Origin: Tabrizicola sp.
GTDB lineage: Bacteria; Pseudomonadota; Alphaproteobacteria; Rhodobacterales; Rhodobacteraceae
Direction of reading: 5' to 3'
Length of the DNA stretch: 33,986 nucleotides
Assembly: GCA_016792685.1 (NCBI GenBank)
Contig: JAEULQ010000111.1
Span: forward strand, 1 to 33,986
Numbering within the stretch: position 1 is the first letter of the stretch; each line of letters starts with the position of its first letter. A program made the translations under genes and the position numbers. The notes under the pieces are model-generated. The model was given only the letters and a program-made list of their open reading frames with translations, was not told the origin of the DNA and searched no databases. Of the stretch, positions 15,652-23,350 are shown piece after piece.

Positions 15652-16332
15652 CTACCGCGCCACGGCGCGGGCTTCTACCAAGGTCAGATAGGGGGGCAGG
15701 AAATCCCCCAGCGCCTGTTTCAATTCGTCCGAAATCAGTCGATGCGTCGGCCCCCCCCAGTTGCCAGTGGTCAGCCAATGGCGGCCCGCGACCTTCGCGG
15801 CGTCAAGGATCAGCGGCGGTTGCTCTTCGCGCCAGGGCTGCGACCAGTAGGTCCGGCCATCGGGCGCGGTGGCAAGCTGGTAGCCGGAGCGGTCGAAAAG
15901 CACGGTCTCGGTATGGATGAACTCTGCCGGCTGCCAGAAGCAGTAGTCCAGCACGGGCGATCCTGACGCGGTCGCCACGGTGAAGGGAATGAAGTTGAAG
16001 CGGTCCGGTTCGAACCGCTCGATGATCGCAGCCACTCTGGCCGACGCCACCCACGCAGCAGGGGACGCGCCGACGACGCCGTATTCGGGAAGTCCCCTGG
16101 CTGTCTTGCCCTTCAGCGTCAGGTGCTTGGGATACTGGTCGGGTGTGAAGCGGTAGTCATAGGCGGGGACGCCCCAGGATTTTTGCAGATGCGCGAGCCT
16201 GGGGGCCGCAGCGGCGGCGGCGGCAAGGCGTTTCTCGCAAAGGGTCTTCCAGTCCGCGCCTTGGGCCACATACTCGCCAAAACCCTTGGTCTGGGGATTT
16301 CGGAGGGGGTTCGGCCGGATTTCCCAGAACAC
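15652..16332 (-). CDS. Hypothetical protein, main part of an amber-interrupted gene
   Basis: This is the long open part (226 residues) of a gene whose 5' segment lies at 16339-16428, separated by one in-frame TAG. The part called here can only begin at a GTG at 16332, three codons after the TAG and without a good ribosome binding site. The sequence is aromatic-rich (RVFWEIRPNP, RFNFIPFTVATASG, YCFWQPAEFIH) and ends with HRLISDELKQALGDFLP. The latter half vaguely resembles Imm11/DUF1629-type proteins in its strand pattern and the late ISDEL helix, but this is weak. No signal peptide or membrane span is seen. It may be a recent pseudogene, a sequencing error or a reinitiated product. Confidence 0.6.
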   Translation of the reverse strand: MFWEIRPNPLRNPQTKGFGEYVAQGADWKTLCEKRLAAAAAAAPRLAHLQKSWGVPAYDYRFTPDQYPKHLTLKGKTARGLPEYGVVGASPAAWVASARVAAIIERFEPDRFNFIPFTVATASGSPVLDYCFWQPAEFIHTETVLFDRSGYQLATAPDGRTYWSQPWREEQPPLILDAAKVAGRHWLTTGNWGGPTHRLISDELKQALGDFLPPYLTLVEARAVAR

Positions 16333-16338
16333 CCGGCC

Positions 16339-16428
16339 CTAGGGCAGGGTAAATGTTTCGGGTTTGACAGCTGACGGTGCCGGAGTGGCTACGGCCGAAG
16401 GTTTCTTGCCGAAGAGTTTGCCGAACAT
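16339..16428 (-). pseudogene. 5' fragment of the amber-interrupted gene
   Basis: ATG at 16428, with GGAG eight bases upstream, opens MFGKLFGKKPSAVATPAPSA and runs 29 residues to a TAG at 16339-16341. The frame then continues without interruption as GRVFWEIRPNP into the 226-residue ORF. The good start signal here and its absence after the TAG argue that the two were one gene of about 258 codons. Confidence 0.6.
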
Positions 16429-16499
16429 AAGCCAGCTCCGCAGGTGCAGGTGGCCCCATCTAGCGGGAGAATCGCGGTTCGCGCAAATCCGGAACGGAA

Positions 16500-16531
16500 A
16501 AGGCCGCCCGGGTTTCCCCTGGGCGGCCTTT
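16500..16531. terminator. Rho-independent terminator near rpmJ
   Basis: AGGCCGCCC at 16501-16509 pairs with GGGCGGCCT at 16521-16529 around an 11-base loop. The plus strand follows with TTTTTT and the minus strand with TTTT. Placed 23 bases after the rpmJ stop, it should end rpmJ transcription on the minus strand. Confidence 0.85.
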
Positions 16532-16553
16532 TTTCCGGTCAGCCGGAAGCGGC

Positions 16554-16679
16554 TCAGCCCTGGCGGGCCTTGTAGCGCTTCTGCGTCTTGTTGATCACAT
16601 AGACGCGGCCTTTGCGGCGCACGACCTGGCAATCGCGATGACGCGTCTTCAGCGAGCGGAGCGAGTTCGCAACCTTCAT
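16554..16679 (-). CDS. rpmJ: 50S ribosomal protein L36
   Basis: This 41-residue ribosomal protein starts [20 protein letters not shown] and ends [12 protein letters not shown], the alphaproteobacterial L36 pattern. The four zinc ligands of the classical form (CXXC...CX4H) are absent; only one cysteine remains, so this is the zinc-independent type. Such forms do not depend on zinc supply. An AAGGAGAA precedes the ATG at 16679. It stands alone between a terminator and tRNA-Val rather than in a ribosomal-protein operon, which is usual for this group. Confidence 0.96.
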   Translation of the reverse strand: MKVANSLRSLKTRHRDCQVVRRKGRVYVINKTQKRYKARQG

Positions 16680-16749
16680 CGATCTTCTCCTTGTTCGCGG
16701 CGCGTCTGCGCCAGTGAAAACAACGTGCCCCCTTGCGGGAGGCGGTGAA

Positions 16750-16824
16750 TGGTGGGCGGTACTGGGATCGAACCAGTGGCCACTACGATGTCAACGTAGT
16801 GCTCTACCGCTGAGCTAACCGCCC
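16750..16824 (-). tRNA. tRNA-Val (anticodon GAC)
   Basis: The minus strand folds as a complete 75-nt cloverleaf with encoded CCA: acceptor GGGCGGT/ACCGCCC, D arm GCTC/GAGC, anticodon stem CTACG/CGTAG with loop TTGACAT (anticodon GAC), and T arm ACTGG/CCAGT with loop TTCGATC. The discriminator base is A. All stems are perfectly paired. It reads valine codons GUC and GUU. Confidence 0.97.
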
Positions 16825-16935
16825 ACTTGCCCTTGGCGCTGCCCTTGTCCCTTCCGGTGAAACGAAAAGGACGCGGGCGGAACCGCGTCGGTCGGCTGGG
16901 TCTATACTGAGTCGCGCCGGGGGCTGCAAGGGGTT

Positions 16936-16963
16936 TTGGCTTTCCTGTTTCTGCCGCTATACC
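16936..16963 (+). promoter_or_regulatory. Candidate promoter of the amidohydrolase gene
   Basis: TTGGCT at 16936-16941 and TATACC at 16958-16963 are separated by 16 bases and lie 37 bases before the start codon at 17000. Only the motif match supports it. Confidence 0.35.
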
Positions 16964-16999
16964 AAAGCAAATCCGGAAGGTGCCCACAGGGAGTACCCA

Positions 17000-17869
17000 T
17001 TGTCGCGAACCGAGACCGAGGCCTTTACCCTCCACCGGCCCAGGCGCAGCCTTGGCCCGGTGATTTTCGCCTCGCCGCATTCGGGGCGCGACTATCTGCC
17101 GGGATTTCTTGGCCAGGTGGTGCTTGACCGCCAGTTGATCCGGTCTTCGGAGGATGCATTCGTCGACCGCCTGTTCGACATGGTGCCCGAATTCGGAGCC
17201 CCGCTGTTGTGCGCGCGCGCGCCGCGCGCCTTCATCGACCTCAACCGGGCGGCGGACGAGCTTGATCCGGCGGTGATCGAGGGGATCATGCGGGTGTCGC
17301 ACAATCCGCGCATTTCGTCGGGGCTTGGGGTGATTCCGCGCGTGGTGGCGGGCGGTCGGGCCATTTATCGCGGCAAGCTGTCCCTGGACGAGGTCCAGGG
17401 CCGGATCAGTCGATTCTGGCACCCGTATCACCAGGCACTTGCGGCATTGGTCGAAGAGACCCGGGCGGCCTTTGGTCAGGCGATCCTGATCGACTGCCAT
17501 TCGATGCCGCATGAAGCGATCGAGGCGCATACCCGTCCGGGTCAGCCCTCGCCCGAGGTGGTTCTGGGCGACCGCTATGGCGCTGCGGCCGGGCGCGATG
17601 TGGTCGACCGGGTCGAGGCGGCCTTTGCGCGGGCCGGGCTGCGCGTGGTCCGCAACGCGCCTTTCGCCGGGGCCTATATCGCGCAGGCCTATGGGCGACC
17701 CTCACGGGGCGTGCATGTGATTCAGGTCGAGATCGACCGGGCGCTTTACATGGATGAAGCAGAGGTCGAGCCCTTGGCGGATTTCGCCGCGTTCCGGGCA
17801 CTGATTTCCGGTGTGGTGGCCGAGATCGTCGGGGGAAGCGGCGAATCGCAGCAGCTGGCTGCAGAGTAG
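17000..17869 (+). CDS. N-formylglutamate amidohydrolase family protein
   Basis: This is a 289-residue metal-dependent amidohydrolase of the HutG/FGase family. The best-known reaction releases formate from N-formyl-L-glutamate, the last step of one histidine-degradation route. No other hut gene is nearby, so the true substrate is open. The family signatures are FASPHSGRDYLPGF near residue 24, FIDLNRAADELDP, ILIDCHSMPHEA with metal-ligand His, and VHVIQVEIDRALYMDE at the end. It starts at a TTG with GGGAG six bases upstream; no ATG fits before PHSG. It is convergent with dinB, 16 bases between stops. Confidence 0.92.
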   Translation: MSRTETEAFTLHRPRRSLGPVIFASPHSGRDYLPGFLGQVVLDRQLIRSSEDAFVDRLFDMVPEFGAPLLCARAPRAFIDLNRAADELDPAVIEGIMRVSHNPRISSGLGVIPRVVAGGRAIYRGKLSLDEVQGRISRFWHPYHQALAALVEETRAAFGQAILIDCHSMPHEAIEAHTRPGQPSPEVVLGDRYGAAAGRDVVDRVEAAFARAGLRVVRNAPFAGAYIAQAYGRPSRGVHVIQVEIDRALYMDEAEVEPLADFAAFRALISGVVAEIVGGSGESQQLAAE

Positions 17870-17885
17870 CCGAAGCGGCTGCCAC

Positions 17886-19151
17886 CTAGCGCAGGGCGCG
17901 ACCCTTGATGATCGCATCCGATCCGAACCTGGCGCGGATCGCGTCTGTGGCCCGCTCGGCCGCGGCCCTTTTGCGCGCTTCGGGGTCGAGCAGATCCTGG
18001 GACAGGTCCGCCTGATCCTCGGGCGCGAGGTCGGAGATGCCGACGCCGATCAGCCGGAAGGGGCCGGCGGTGCCCGCATGGTCGAAAAGGTCGCGTGCGG
18101 CGCGGTAGATGCGGTCGGTCAGCTGGGTTGGGTCGGTCAGGGCGTGGCGACGGGTCACCAGCTGGAAATCGCCGCGCTTCAGCTTCAGCGTCACGGTGCG
18201 CCCGGAAAGCCGCTTGGCCTTGGCCCGGTCGGCCACCTGTTCGGCAAGCCGCCAGATATGGCCGTCCAGGAGGTCGGGGTCGGAGGTATCCTCGAAGAAC
18301 GTCGTTTCCTTCGAGATCGACTTCAGCTTCTCGTCCCGGTTCACCCGGCGGGTGTCCAGGCCGCGCGCCAGGTGCCACAGCCGGTCGCCCATCGACCCGA
18401 ACCGTGCCGTCAGGTCGGCCCGGTCCCAGCGAAGAAGGTCGGCGATCGTGCGGATGCCGGACTTTTCGAGCGCGGTCTGGGTGGCCACACCCACGCCCCA
18501 GATGATGCGCACGGGTTTCGGCTTGAGGAAGGCCTCGGTCTCGGCGCGCCCGATCACCGAAAACCCGCGCGGCTTGTCGAGGTCTGAAGCGATCTTGGCC
18601 AGAAACTTGTTGTGCGACAGGCCGATCGAGCCGGAAAGCCCCAGTTCATCCTCCATCCGTTTCGTGAGGCGCGCCAGCAGTACGGCCGGGGGGGCCCCGT
18701 GCAGCCGTGCCGTGCCGGTCAGGTCAAGGAAGGCTTCGTCCAGCGACAGCGGTTCTATGGCGGGGGTCAGCTCCTCCATCATCGACCGGATCGCACGCGA
18801 GACCTCGACATAGACCGACATGCGCGGCTTCACCACCACGGCCTCGGGGCAGAGCTTCAGCGCCTGGAACATCGGCATGGCCGAGCGCACGCCCTTGATC
18901 CGGGCGATGTAGCAGCAGGTTGACACCACACCCCGCTGTCCGCCGCCCACGATGACCGGCTGGTCGCGCAGATCCGGGTTGTCGCGCTTTTCGACCGAGG
19001 CATAGAAGGCATCGCAGTCCATATGCGCGATCGACAGCGTTGCCAGTTCCGGATGGCGGATCAGCCGGGGCGAACGGCACGCCGGGCAGCGCGACTGGGC
19101 TGGCAGGTCCGCCTCGGTCAGGGTCAGGCAATCACGGCACAGGCTTGGCAT
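17886..19151 (-). CDS. dinB: DNA polymerase IV (Y family) with N-terminal four-cysteine motif
   Basis: Pol IV is an error-prone translesion polymerase that extends past damaged bases. The 421-residue protein shows the Y-family catalytic residues: D45 in HMDCDAFYASVEK and D138-E139 in PLSLDEAFLDLTG. Helix-hairpin-helix text follows (VGVATQTALEKSGIRTIADL), then a little-finger domain (KSISKETTFFED ... LKLKRGDFQLVTR). Before the palm are about 40 extra residues with C5-x2-C8 and C22-x2-C25, a likely zinc ribbon absent from E. coli DinB. The C-terminus ends FGSDAIIKGRALR, without an obvious QxxLF-type clamp motif. I see no clear SOS box upstream. Confidence 0.95.
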   Translation of the reverse strand: MPSLCRDCLTLTEADLPAQSRCPACRSPRLIRHPELATLSIAHMDCDAFYASVEKRDNPDLRDQPVIVGGGQRGVVSTCCYIARIKGVRSAMPMFQALKLCPEAVVVKPRMSVYVEVSRAIRSMMEELTPAIEPLSLDEAFLDLTGTARLHGAPPAVLLARLTKRMEDELGLSGSIGLSHNKFLAKIASDLDKPRGFSVIGRAETEAFLKPKPVRIIWGVGVATQTALEKSGIRTIADLLRWDRADLTARFGSMGDRLWHLARGLDTRRVNRDEKLKSISKETTFFEDTSDPDLLDGHIWRLAEQVADRAKAKRLSGRTVTLKLKRGDFQLVTRRHALTDPTQLTDRIYRAARDLFDHAGTAGPFRLIGVGISDLAPEDQADLSQDLLDPEARKRAAAERATDAIRARFGSDAIIKGRALR

Positions 19152-19257
19152 GCGACAAGGCTAGCACGACGTGGCGGGCCTGTGGAGGACCAAGGGCCGA
19201 AGCGGGCTTGCAGCGCGGCAACGGCCCCGGCAAGATGGCGCGGACAAGGGAGGCCCG

Positions 19258-20004
19258 ATGCTCACAATCGCCACAGATCTGCCGCCGGGCGCATTGGTTG
19301 GGGGCGAGGAGCAGCTGGTATCGCAGGCCGTCCTGCGCAGCGGGGGCGCCCGGTTCGTGGCCCGTGCCAGCGACCTGATCCGCGACAACGGCAAGATCCT
19401 CGGCTGGCGCGAGGCGCGCGGTGCCGGGGATGCCATGGCCACGGCGCCGAACACCGGCAACAGCCGTTTCGAGGCCGGACCGCCCGGCGCGCTGATCTGC
19501 GAAAATGGGGTGAACTGTGGCTTCATCCTGTCCGAGTTCGCACGCGAGGTCGAAGAATTCACCATCGCGGTGATATACAGCTCGGGCGGCGAGGCCCGGA
19601 CGCTGGCGGCCGTGTCGACCGGGCAGGCGAACAACGTGATCTTTCTCAGCGAGGCCGGCGGGCGGATCGTGTTCAAGGATCGGTCCAACTCGGTCGAAGC
19701 CGCCTTGCCGGTCGCCACGGCGGCCAAACCGAAACTGGTGATCGCCAGCTACGACGGGCGCCGTTTGCGGCTGCGCATGGACGGGCGCGAGGCGGTGGGC
19801 GAAGGCCGGGTGCCCGACATGAAGCAGAAGGCCGATTTCCTGATCGGCTGCCGGTCGAACCGGCCGGGCCTGACCAAGATGCTTGGGGATGCCCGACTGC
19901 ACGAGGTGATGTTCTGGCCCGATCACGCCCTGTCCGAGATCGCGGCGGGCGAGGATGCGGTCGTCCTGTCGGCACTGGAACGCTATCACCGGTGGAGCTG
20001 GTAG
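19258..20004 (+). CDS. LamG/concanavalin-like domain protein, first gene of five-gene cluster
   Basis: This 248-residue protein has no signal peptide. From about residue 60 it has the alternating-strand pattern of a LamG/ConA-like jelly-roll. EEFTIAVIYSSGGEARTLAA resembles the domain's 'sample' strand, KLVIASYDGRRLRLRMDGRE the 'y-velocity and ligand' strand with a D-G-R-x turn, and ARLHEVMFWPDHALSEIA the closing strand typical of LamG_3. Such domains usually bind glycans. The ATG at 19258 with GGGAGG five bases upstream sets the start. It begins the cluster ending at 25653, with a 3-base gap to the next gene. Ligand binding is inferred from fold pattern only. Confidence 0.7.
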   Translation: MLTIATDLPPGALVGGEEQLVSQAVLRSGGARFVARASDLIRDNGKILGWREARGAGDAMATAPNTGNSRFEAGPPGALICENGVNCGFILSEFAREVEEFTIAVIYSSGGEARTLAAVSTGQANNVIFLSEAGGRIVFKDRSNSVEAALPVATAAKPKLVIASYDGRRLRLRMDGREAVGEGRVPDMKQKADFLIGCRSNRPGLTKMLGDARLHEVMFWPDHALSEIAAGEDAVVLSALERYHRWSW

Positions 20005-20007
20005 GTC

Positions 20008-20961
20008 GTGGCCGAGCCGCAAGTCGATGCCGCGTTGGAGGTTCCTCCCGAGATCGGGCTTGATGCGGCGCCTGGCGCTGACCGTTTCCTGATCCGTGGA
20101 GCCCATGCCAATCTGTGGTTCGAGGGGCGGAATGCCGCGCCCGGCGGGGCGCTGATCGTCAGCTTCGACAATCTTGCCACGATTGATGAAGGCTGGCCGC
20201 GTGGCCCCTGGGCCTGGCGGCGGCTGGAGCCGATGGGCCATGCGGTGCTGGGGGTGCAAAGCCACGCGAAGGACTGGTTCCGTCAGCCGACCGCACCCGA
20301 ACTTTTGCGCGGGCTGGAAGAAAGGGGCTTCTTCCGCCGTTTTCGCCGTGTGGTGCTGACCGGGGCCTCGATGGGGGGATTTGCCGCGCTGAACTTTGCC
20401 CCGCTGATCCCCGAGGCACGGGTTCTGGCCTTCAGCCCGCAGACGACAATGAACCGGGTCATCGCCCCGTTCGAGGCGCGCTTTCCCTATTCGGTCAAGC
20501 GGTCGAACTGGGAGGGGATGCCCTTCCTCGACGCTGCGGCCGCTGTTCCCTATATCCGGCGTGCTGTCGTGGTCTATGACCCGTTCGTCCCTGAAGACCG
20601 GGCGCATGCGGCGCGGCTGCAGGCGGACCATGTCCAGATGCTGCGCATTCCCTTCTGCACGCACGAAGCGATACGCGTGGTGCTGAAAAGCGGCACGTTT
20701 CCAACCCTGATCACGGCACTCGTTGAAGGCGACAGTATCGGGCCCGACTTCTGGCAAGGGTTTCGCGGCAGGCGGGGCGTCACGAAATGGCAGCGCGCGC
20801 TTCTTGCGGCCGCGGCTGACCGGGGCCGGCCCCGACTGGTGATTGCGGCTGCGGATACGTTGCTGAAACTGGGGCAGGACCTGCCCGAAGAGGAAACAAC
20901 CTTCATCCGGCGCGCGCGCCGGGCGGCGGTGAATGCCCTGAAGGTGGCAAAGGCGGGCTAG
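20008..20961 (+). CDS. Alpha/beta-hydrolase-fold protein of unknown function
   Basis: This 317-residue protein starts at a GTG only 3 bases after the previous stop, so translation is probably coupled. Residues about 48-125 contain ALIVSFDNLAT and VVLTGASMGGFAALNFAP. The latter is a nucleophile-elbow G-x-S-x-G (GASMG) with the flanking strand and helix of an alpha/beta hydrolase. A candidate catalytic acid lies in AVVVYDPFVPEDR and a candidate His in IPFCTHEAIRVVL. The C-terminal third (about 240-317) is helical and has no recognisable domain. No signal peptide is seen. Its place in a glycan-related cluster suggests a deacylase or esterase, but this is inference. Confidence 0.7.
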   Translation: MAEPQVDAALEVPPEIGLDAAPGADRFLIRGAHANLWFEGRNAAPGGALIVSFDNLATIDEGWPRGPWAWRRLEPMGHAVLGVQSHAKDWFRQPTAPELLRGLEERGFFRRFRRVVLTGASMGGFAALNFAPLIPEARVLAFSPQTTMNRVIAPFEARFPYSVKRSNWEGMPFLDAAAAVPYIRRAVVVYDPFVPEDRAHAARLQADHVQMLRIPFCTHEAIRVVLKSGTFPTLITALVEGDSIGPDFWQGFRGRRGVTKWQRALLAAAADRGRPRLVIAAADTLLKLGQDLPEEETTFIRRARRAAVNALKVAKAG

Positions 20962-21022
20962 GCCGCCGCAAGGGCTCCGTGCTATGCGGGGCACAATGAC
21001 CCAGTGGGGCAGGGACGATCGT

Positions 21023-21913
21023 ATGGACCAGACACGCGCGCCGATGATGGCGATGACCATGGTGGGCGGGGATCACTTCTTTCTCTCGCGCTGGGTCGAG
21101 TATTACGGCAGGCAGCTTGGTCGCGAGAACCTTTACGTGCTCAGCCATGGCGGCGACCCCGAACACAAGCGGATCGCCGAAGGCTGCAATGTCATCTACC
21201 TGCCCTTTGACCCGTCCCGGAAGAACTTCAACCAGCGCCGCTGGCAGATGCTGTCGCGGCTGACGACGGGCTTCACCAGCTTCTACAACTGGGTTCTGGT
21301 CGGCGACGTCGACGAGATCGTCTGCGTCGATCCGGCCGTGTCCGACAGTCTGGTCGACTATATGGCTGGCCTCTCCGGGCGAGGCGGGCCAAGGGTCGTG
21401 ACACCCTTCGCGATCGAGATGGTCCACAACCCCAAGCTTGAGCCCGAACCCATCACCCCCGGCCGCAATGTGCTGGACGTGCGGCGCATCTTTCGGCTGA
21501 ACGCGAACTATGCGAAGCCCTGCATCACCCGGACCAAGATTGACATTGTACCGGGCGGGCATTTCGCCAACCATCCGGTGCTGCACCTTGACCCACATCT
21601 CTATCTGTTCCACCTGCGTTTCATCGATCACGACATGACCGAGGCAAGGCTTGCGACCCGGCGGGCGCAGCGCAACATTCAGAGCGGCGCCTTGGAAGAG
21701 GTCGAGCGTGAGAAGACCGGATGGGATACGGCGTGGGACACCTACAAGGCGCTTTCCAAGGAAAAACCCCGGGCAGAGACCGTCGATTTCCCTGAATTCC
21801 GCAAGGAAATGGTTGATGGCTGGCGGCAGAAGAAGGTGGTCTACTGGGCTCCGGGCGGGGCGCGACCGAAGGGGGTCTATCGCCTGCCCGAGCGGTTCAA
21901 GACCCTGTTCTGA
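21023..21913 (+). CDS. Glycosyltransferase, GT2-like, paralog of the 3268 gene
   Basis: This 296-residue glycosyltransferase opens MDQTRAPMMAMTMVGGDHFF and carries LYVLSHGGDPEH and a DXD-type DVDE at residues 95-98. It shares 39 of 52 N-terminal residues with the 3268 protein by hand alignment, and the same YRLPERF tail. The two therefore probably use similar donors or acceptors. In-frame ATGs at 20984 and 20996 are possible earlier starts; 21023 is preferred because the match to the paralog begins there and AGGGA lies upstream, but this choice is uncertain. No signal peptide. It is the third gene of the cluster and ends 6 bases before the next start. Confidence 0.85.
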   Translation: MDQTRAPMMAMTMVGGDHFFLSRWVEYYGRQLGRENLYVLSHGGDPEHKRIAEGCNVIYLPFDPSRKNFNQRRWQMLSRLTTGFTSFYNWVLVGDVDEIVCVDPAVSDSLVDYMAGLSGRGGPRVVTPFAIEMVHNPKLEPEPITPGRNVLDVRRIFRLNANYAKPCITRTKIDIVPGGHFANHPVLHLDPHLYLFHLRFIDHDMTEARLATRRAQRNIQSGALEEVEREKTGWDTAWDTYKALSKEKPRAETVDFPEFRKEMVDGWRQKKVVYWAPGGARPKGVYRLPERFKTLF

Positions 21914-21919
21914 GGCGGG

Positions 21920-23350
21920 ATGATGACCGAAGACGATATTCCAGGCGAAGGCGTGATCATCCGGGCCGCCAACGGCGACGTGATCCGGTATGACGAGTCC
22001 GGGCTGGTGCTGCGCCTGTCGGACAAGGTGATCGCCGACATCGCGGCCAGGCTGAAGCTGGAGCCGCAGGCGGTGGTCCAGGCCGAAACCCTGCCGGTAC
22101 CCGATTTGCCGGAAGAGCTGGATCTCTGGGCAGCGCGGCGCGAGGGGGACTGGGTCTTCTTCCAGGCCAACATGCCCGGGGCCGAGGGTCCGCGCGGCTA
22201 TCGGCGGCATGTCGAAGGCGGGGCGGTCATTGCCGAGGCCCGTGGTCCGCTTCTGGCGGTGCTCGGGATCGGCGGGGCGCGGGCCGGACTGGGCTCGCCC
22301 GGCCCGGCGCGCTTCCGGTGGCATGTGCTTGGCCCGGCGGATGACATCGGCGCCGTCGGGATGGGCGGCGAGGGCGAAGCACCCTTGACGGCCGGGCTTG
22401 AACCCCTGCGCGAGCTGACACTGGAAGCGCTGATTGCCGACGCGCTTCTGGCGCGGCTTCGTGCCGAACATCGGTCGCTGCCCCTCGTGCTCGCGCGCGC
22501 CGAGACCGACAGCTCGACCACGGCGGCGGACCTTGGCAGCGGTCTGGCGGTGGCAAATCTTGACCGCGCCTTCGACAATCTGGCGGCGGCAGCCGGGCGG
22601 CTTGGGACCGAAGCGCGGGTTCTGGCGGTCGTGCTGGACTATACGCTTGAGGATCTGTCAGGCGATCCGCTGACCTACCGCGACGGGATGATTGCCCTGA
22701 TGGAGCGGATCACCCGCAGCCTGGCAAGCCGGGGCCTGACCCGTCCGGTCTTCCTGACGGCCTTCGACTGCGGCACGCAGACCGTGACCCGGGGGCCGGG
22801 GCTTGAGGGGCAGTGGGAGCTTTCCTGGAACCATGGCGATCACCAGCTGGTCTTCGCCGCGCCCTCCTATGCGTTCCAGATCGACGACACCGGGCGGCTG
22901 ACCGACGCGGGCAGGGCCGCAAAGGCCGAGCTGATGGTCGAGGCGCTGCTGACGTTCCAGACGGGACGGCGCTGGCTTTGCCCGACGATCCAGCTGGCCG
23001 AGCTGGTGGGTAAGGACATCCGGCTGATCTGCGAGGCTGCGGACGGGCTGGTCCTGGATGCGGACGATCCCTTTGGCGCCGGGAAGCTTGCGGGATTTGC
23101 GCTGGAAGGCGTCACGAACGGGGCCAGGATCACCGGGGTCGAGGTGGACGCGGAGGATGCGAAAGTGGTGATCCTGCGGCTGTCGAAGGCGCCCGCAGGC
23201 GAGGTCTTCGTCACCTACGCCCATGCGGCCGCGCCTGGCGAAGGCCCTTTCCCGGCGAACCGTGGCGCCTTGCGGGGTGACTTCGGGGACGGCCCGATCC
23301 GGCGCTGGGCGCTTCCGGCGCGGCTGAAACTGACACGCGGCGAACCCTGA
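21920..23350 (+). CDS. Large hypothetical protein, possible SGNH-type hydrolase
   Basis: This 476-residue protein is not firmly recognised. Residues about 1-60 look like a short coat or linker region (GVIIRAANGDVIRYDESG). Residues 180-345 have the feel of an SGNH/GDSL esterase: a conserved-looking LVLARAETDSSTTAADLGSG near 195, AVVLDYTLEDLSGDPLTYRD, and the late QIDDTGRLTDAGRAAKAELM, where D-x-x-R-L-T-x-A-G resembles the catalytic D-x-x-H segment. The C-terminus after about 380 is strand-rich (GVTNGARITGVEVDAEDAKV) and may be a binding domain. No signal peptide. Its stop overlaps the sulfatase start by one base (TGATG). The hydrolase reading is tentative. Confidence 0.65.
   Translation: MMTEDDIPGEGVIIRAANGDVIRYDESGLVLRLSDKVIADIAARLKLEPQAVVQAETLPVPDLPEELDLWAARREGDWVFFQANMPGAEGPRGYRRHVEGGAVIAEARGPLLAVLGIGGARAGLGSPGPARFRWHVLGPADDIGAVGMGGEGEAPLTAGLEPLRELTLEALIADALLARLRAEHRSLPLVLARAETDSSTTAADLGSGLAVANLDRAFDNLAAAAGRLGTEARVLAVVLDYTLEDLSGDPLTYRDGMIALMERITRSLASRGLTRPVFLTAFDCGTQTVTRGPGLEGQWELSWNHGDHQLVFAAPSYAFQIDDTGRLTDAGRAAKAELMVEALLTFQTGRRWLCPTIQLAELVGKDIRLICEAADGLVLDADDPFGAGKLAGFALEGVTNGARITGVEVDAEDAKVVILRLSKAPAGEVFVTYAHAAAPGEGPFPANRGALRGDFGDGPIRRWALPARLKLTRGEP

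Noticed and set aside
15652-16332. Firm assignment as an Imm11-type immunity protein
   Set aside because: The resemblance is only a general strand pattern and an ISDEL helix, and no toxin gene lies beside it.
16339-16341. Pyrrolysine readthrough of the in-frame TAG
   Set aside because: Pyrrolysine decoding is not expected in this bacterial group and no pyl genes are in the window. A recent mutation or sequencing error is simpler.
17868-17880. AGCCG-AAG-CGGCT as terminator between the amidohydrolase gene and dinB
   Set aside because: Five base pairs, no U-tract, and it overlaps the stop codon; too weak to call.
20008-20961. Sulfur-assimilation (PAPS reductase) function for the second cluster gene
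   Set aside because: No reductase signature is visible; the GASMGG nucleophile elbow points to an alpha/beta-hydrolase fold instead.
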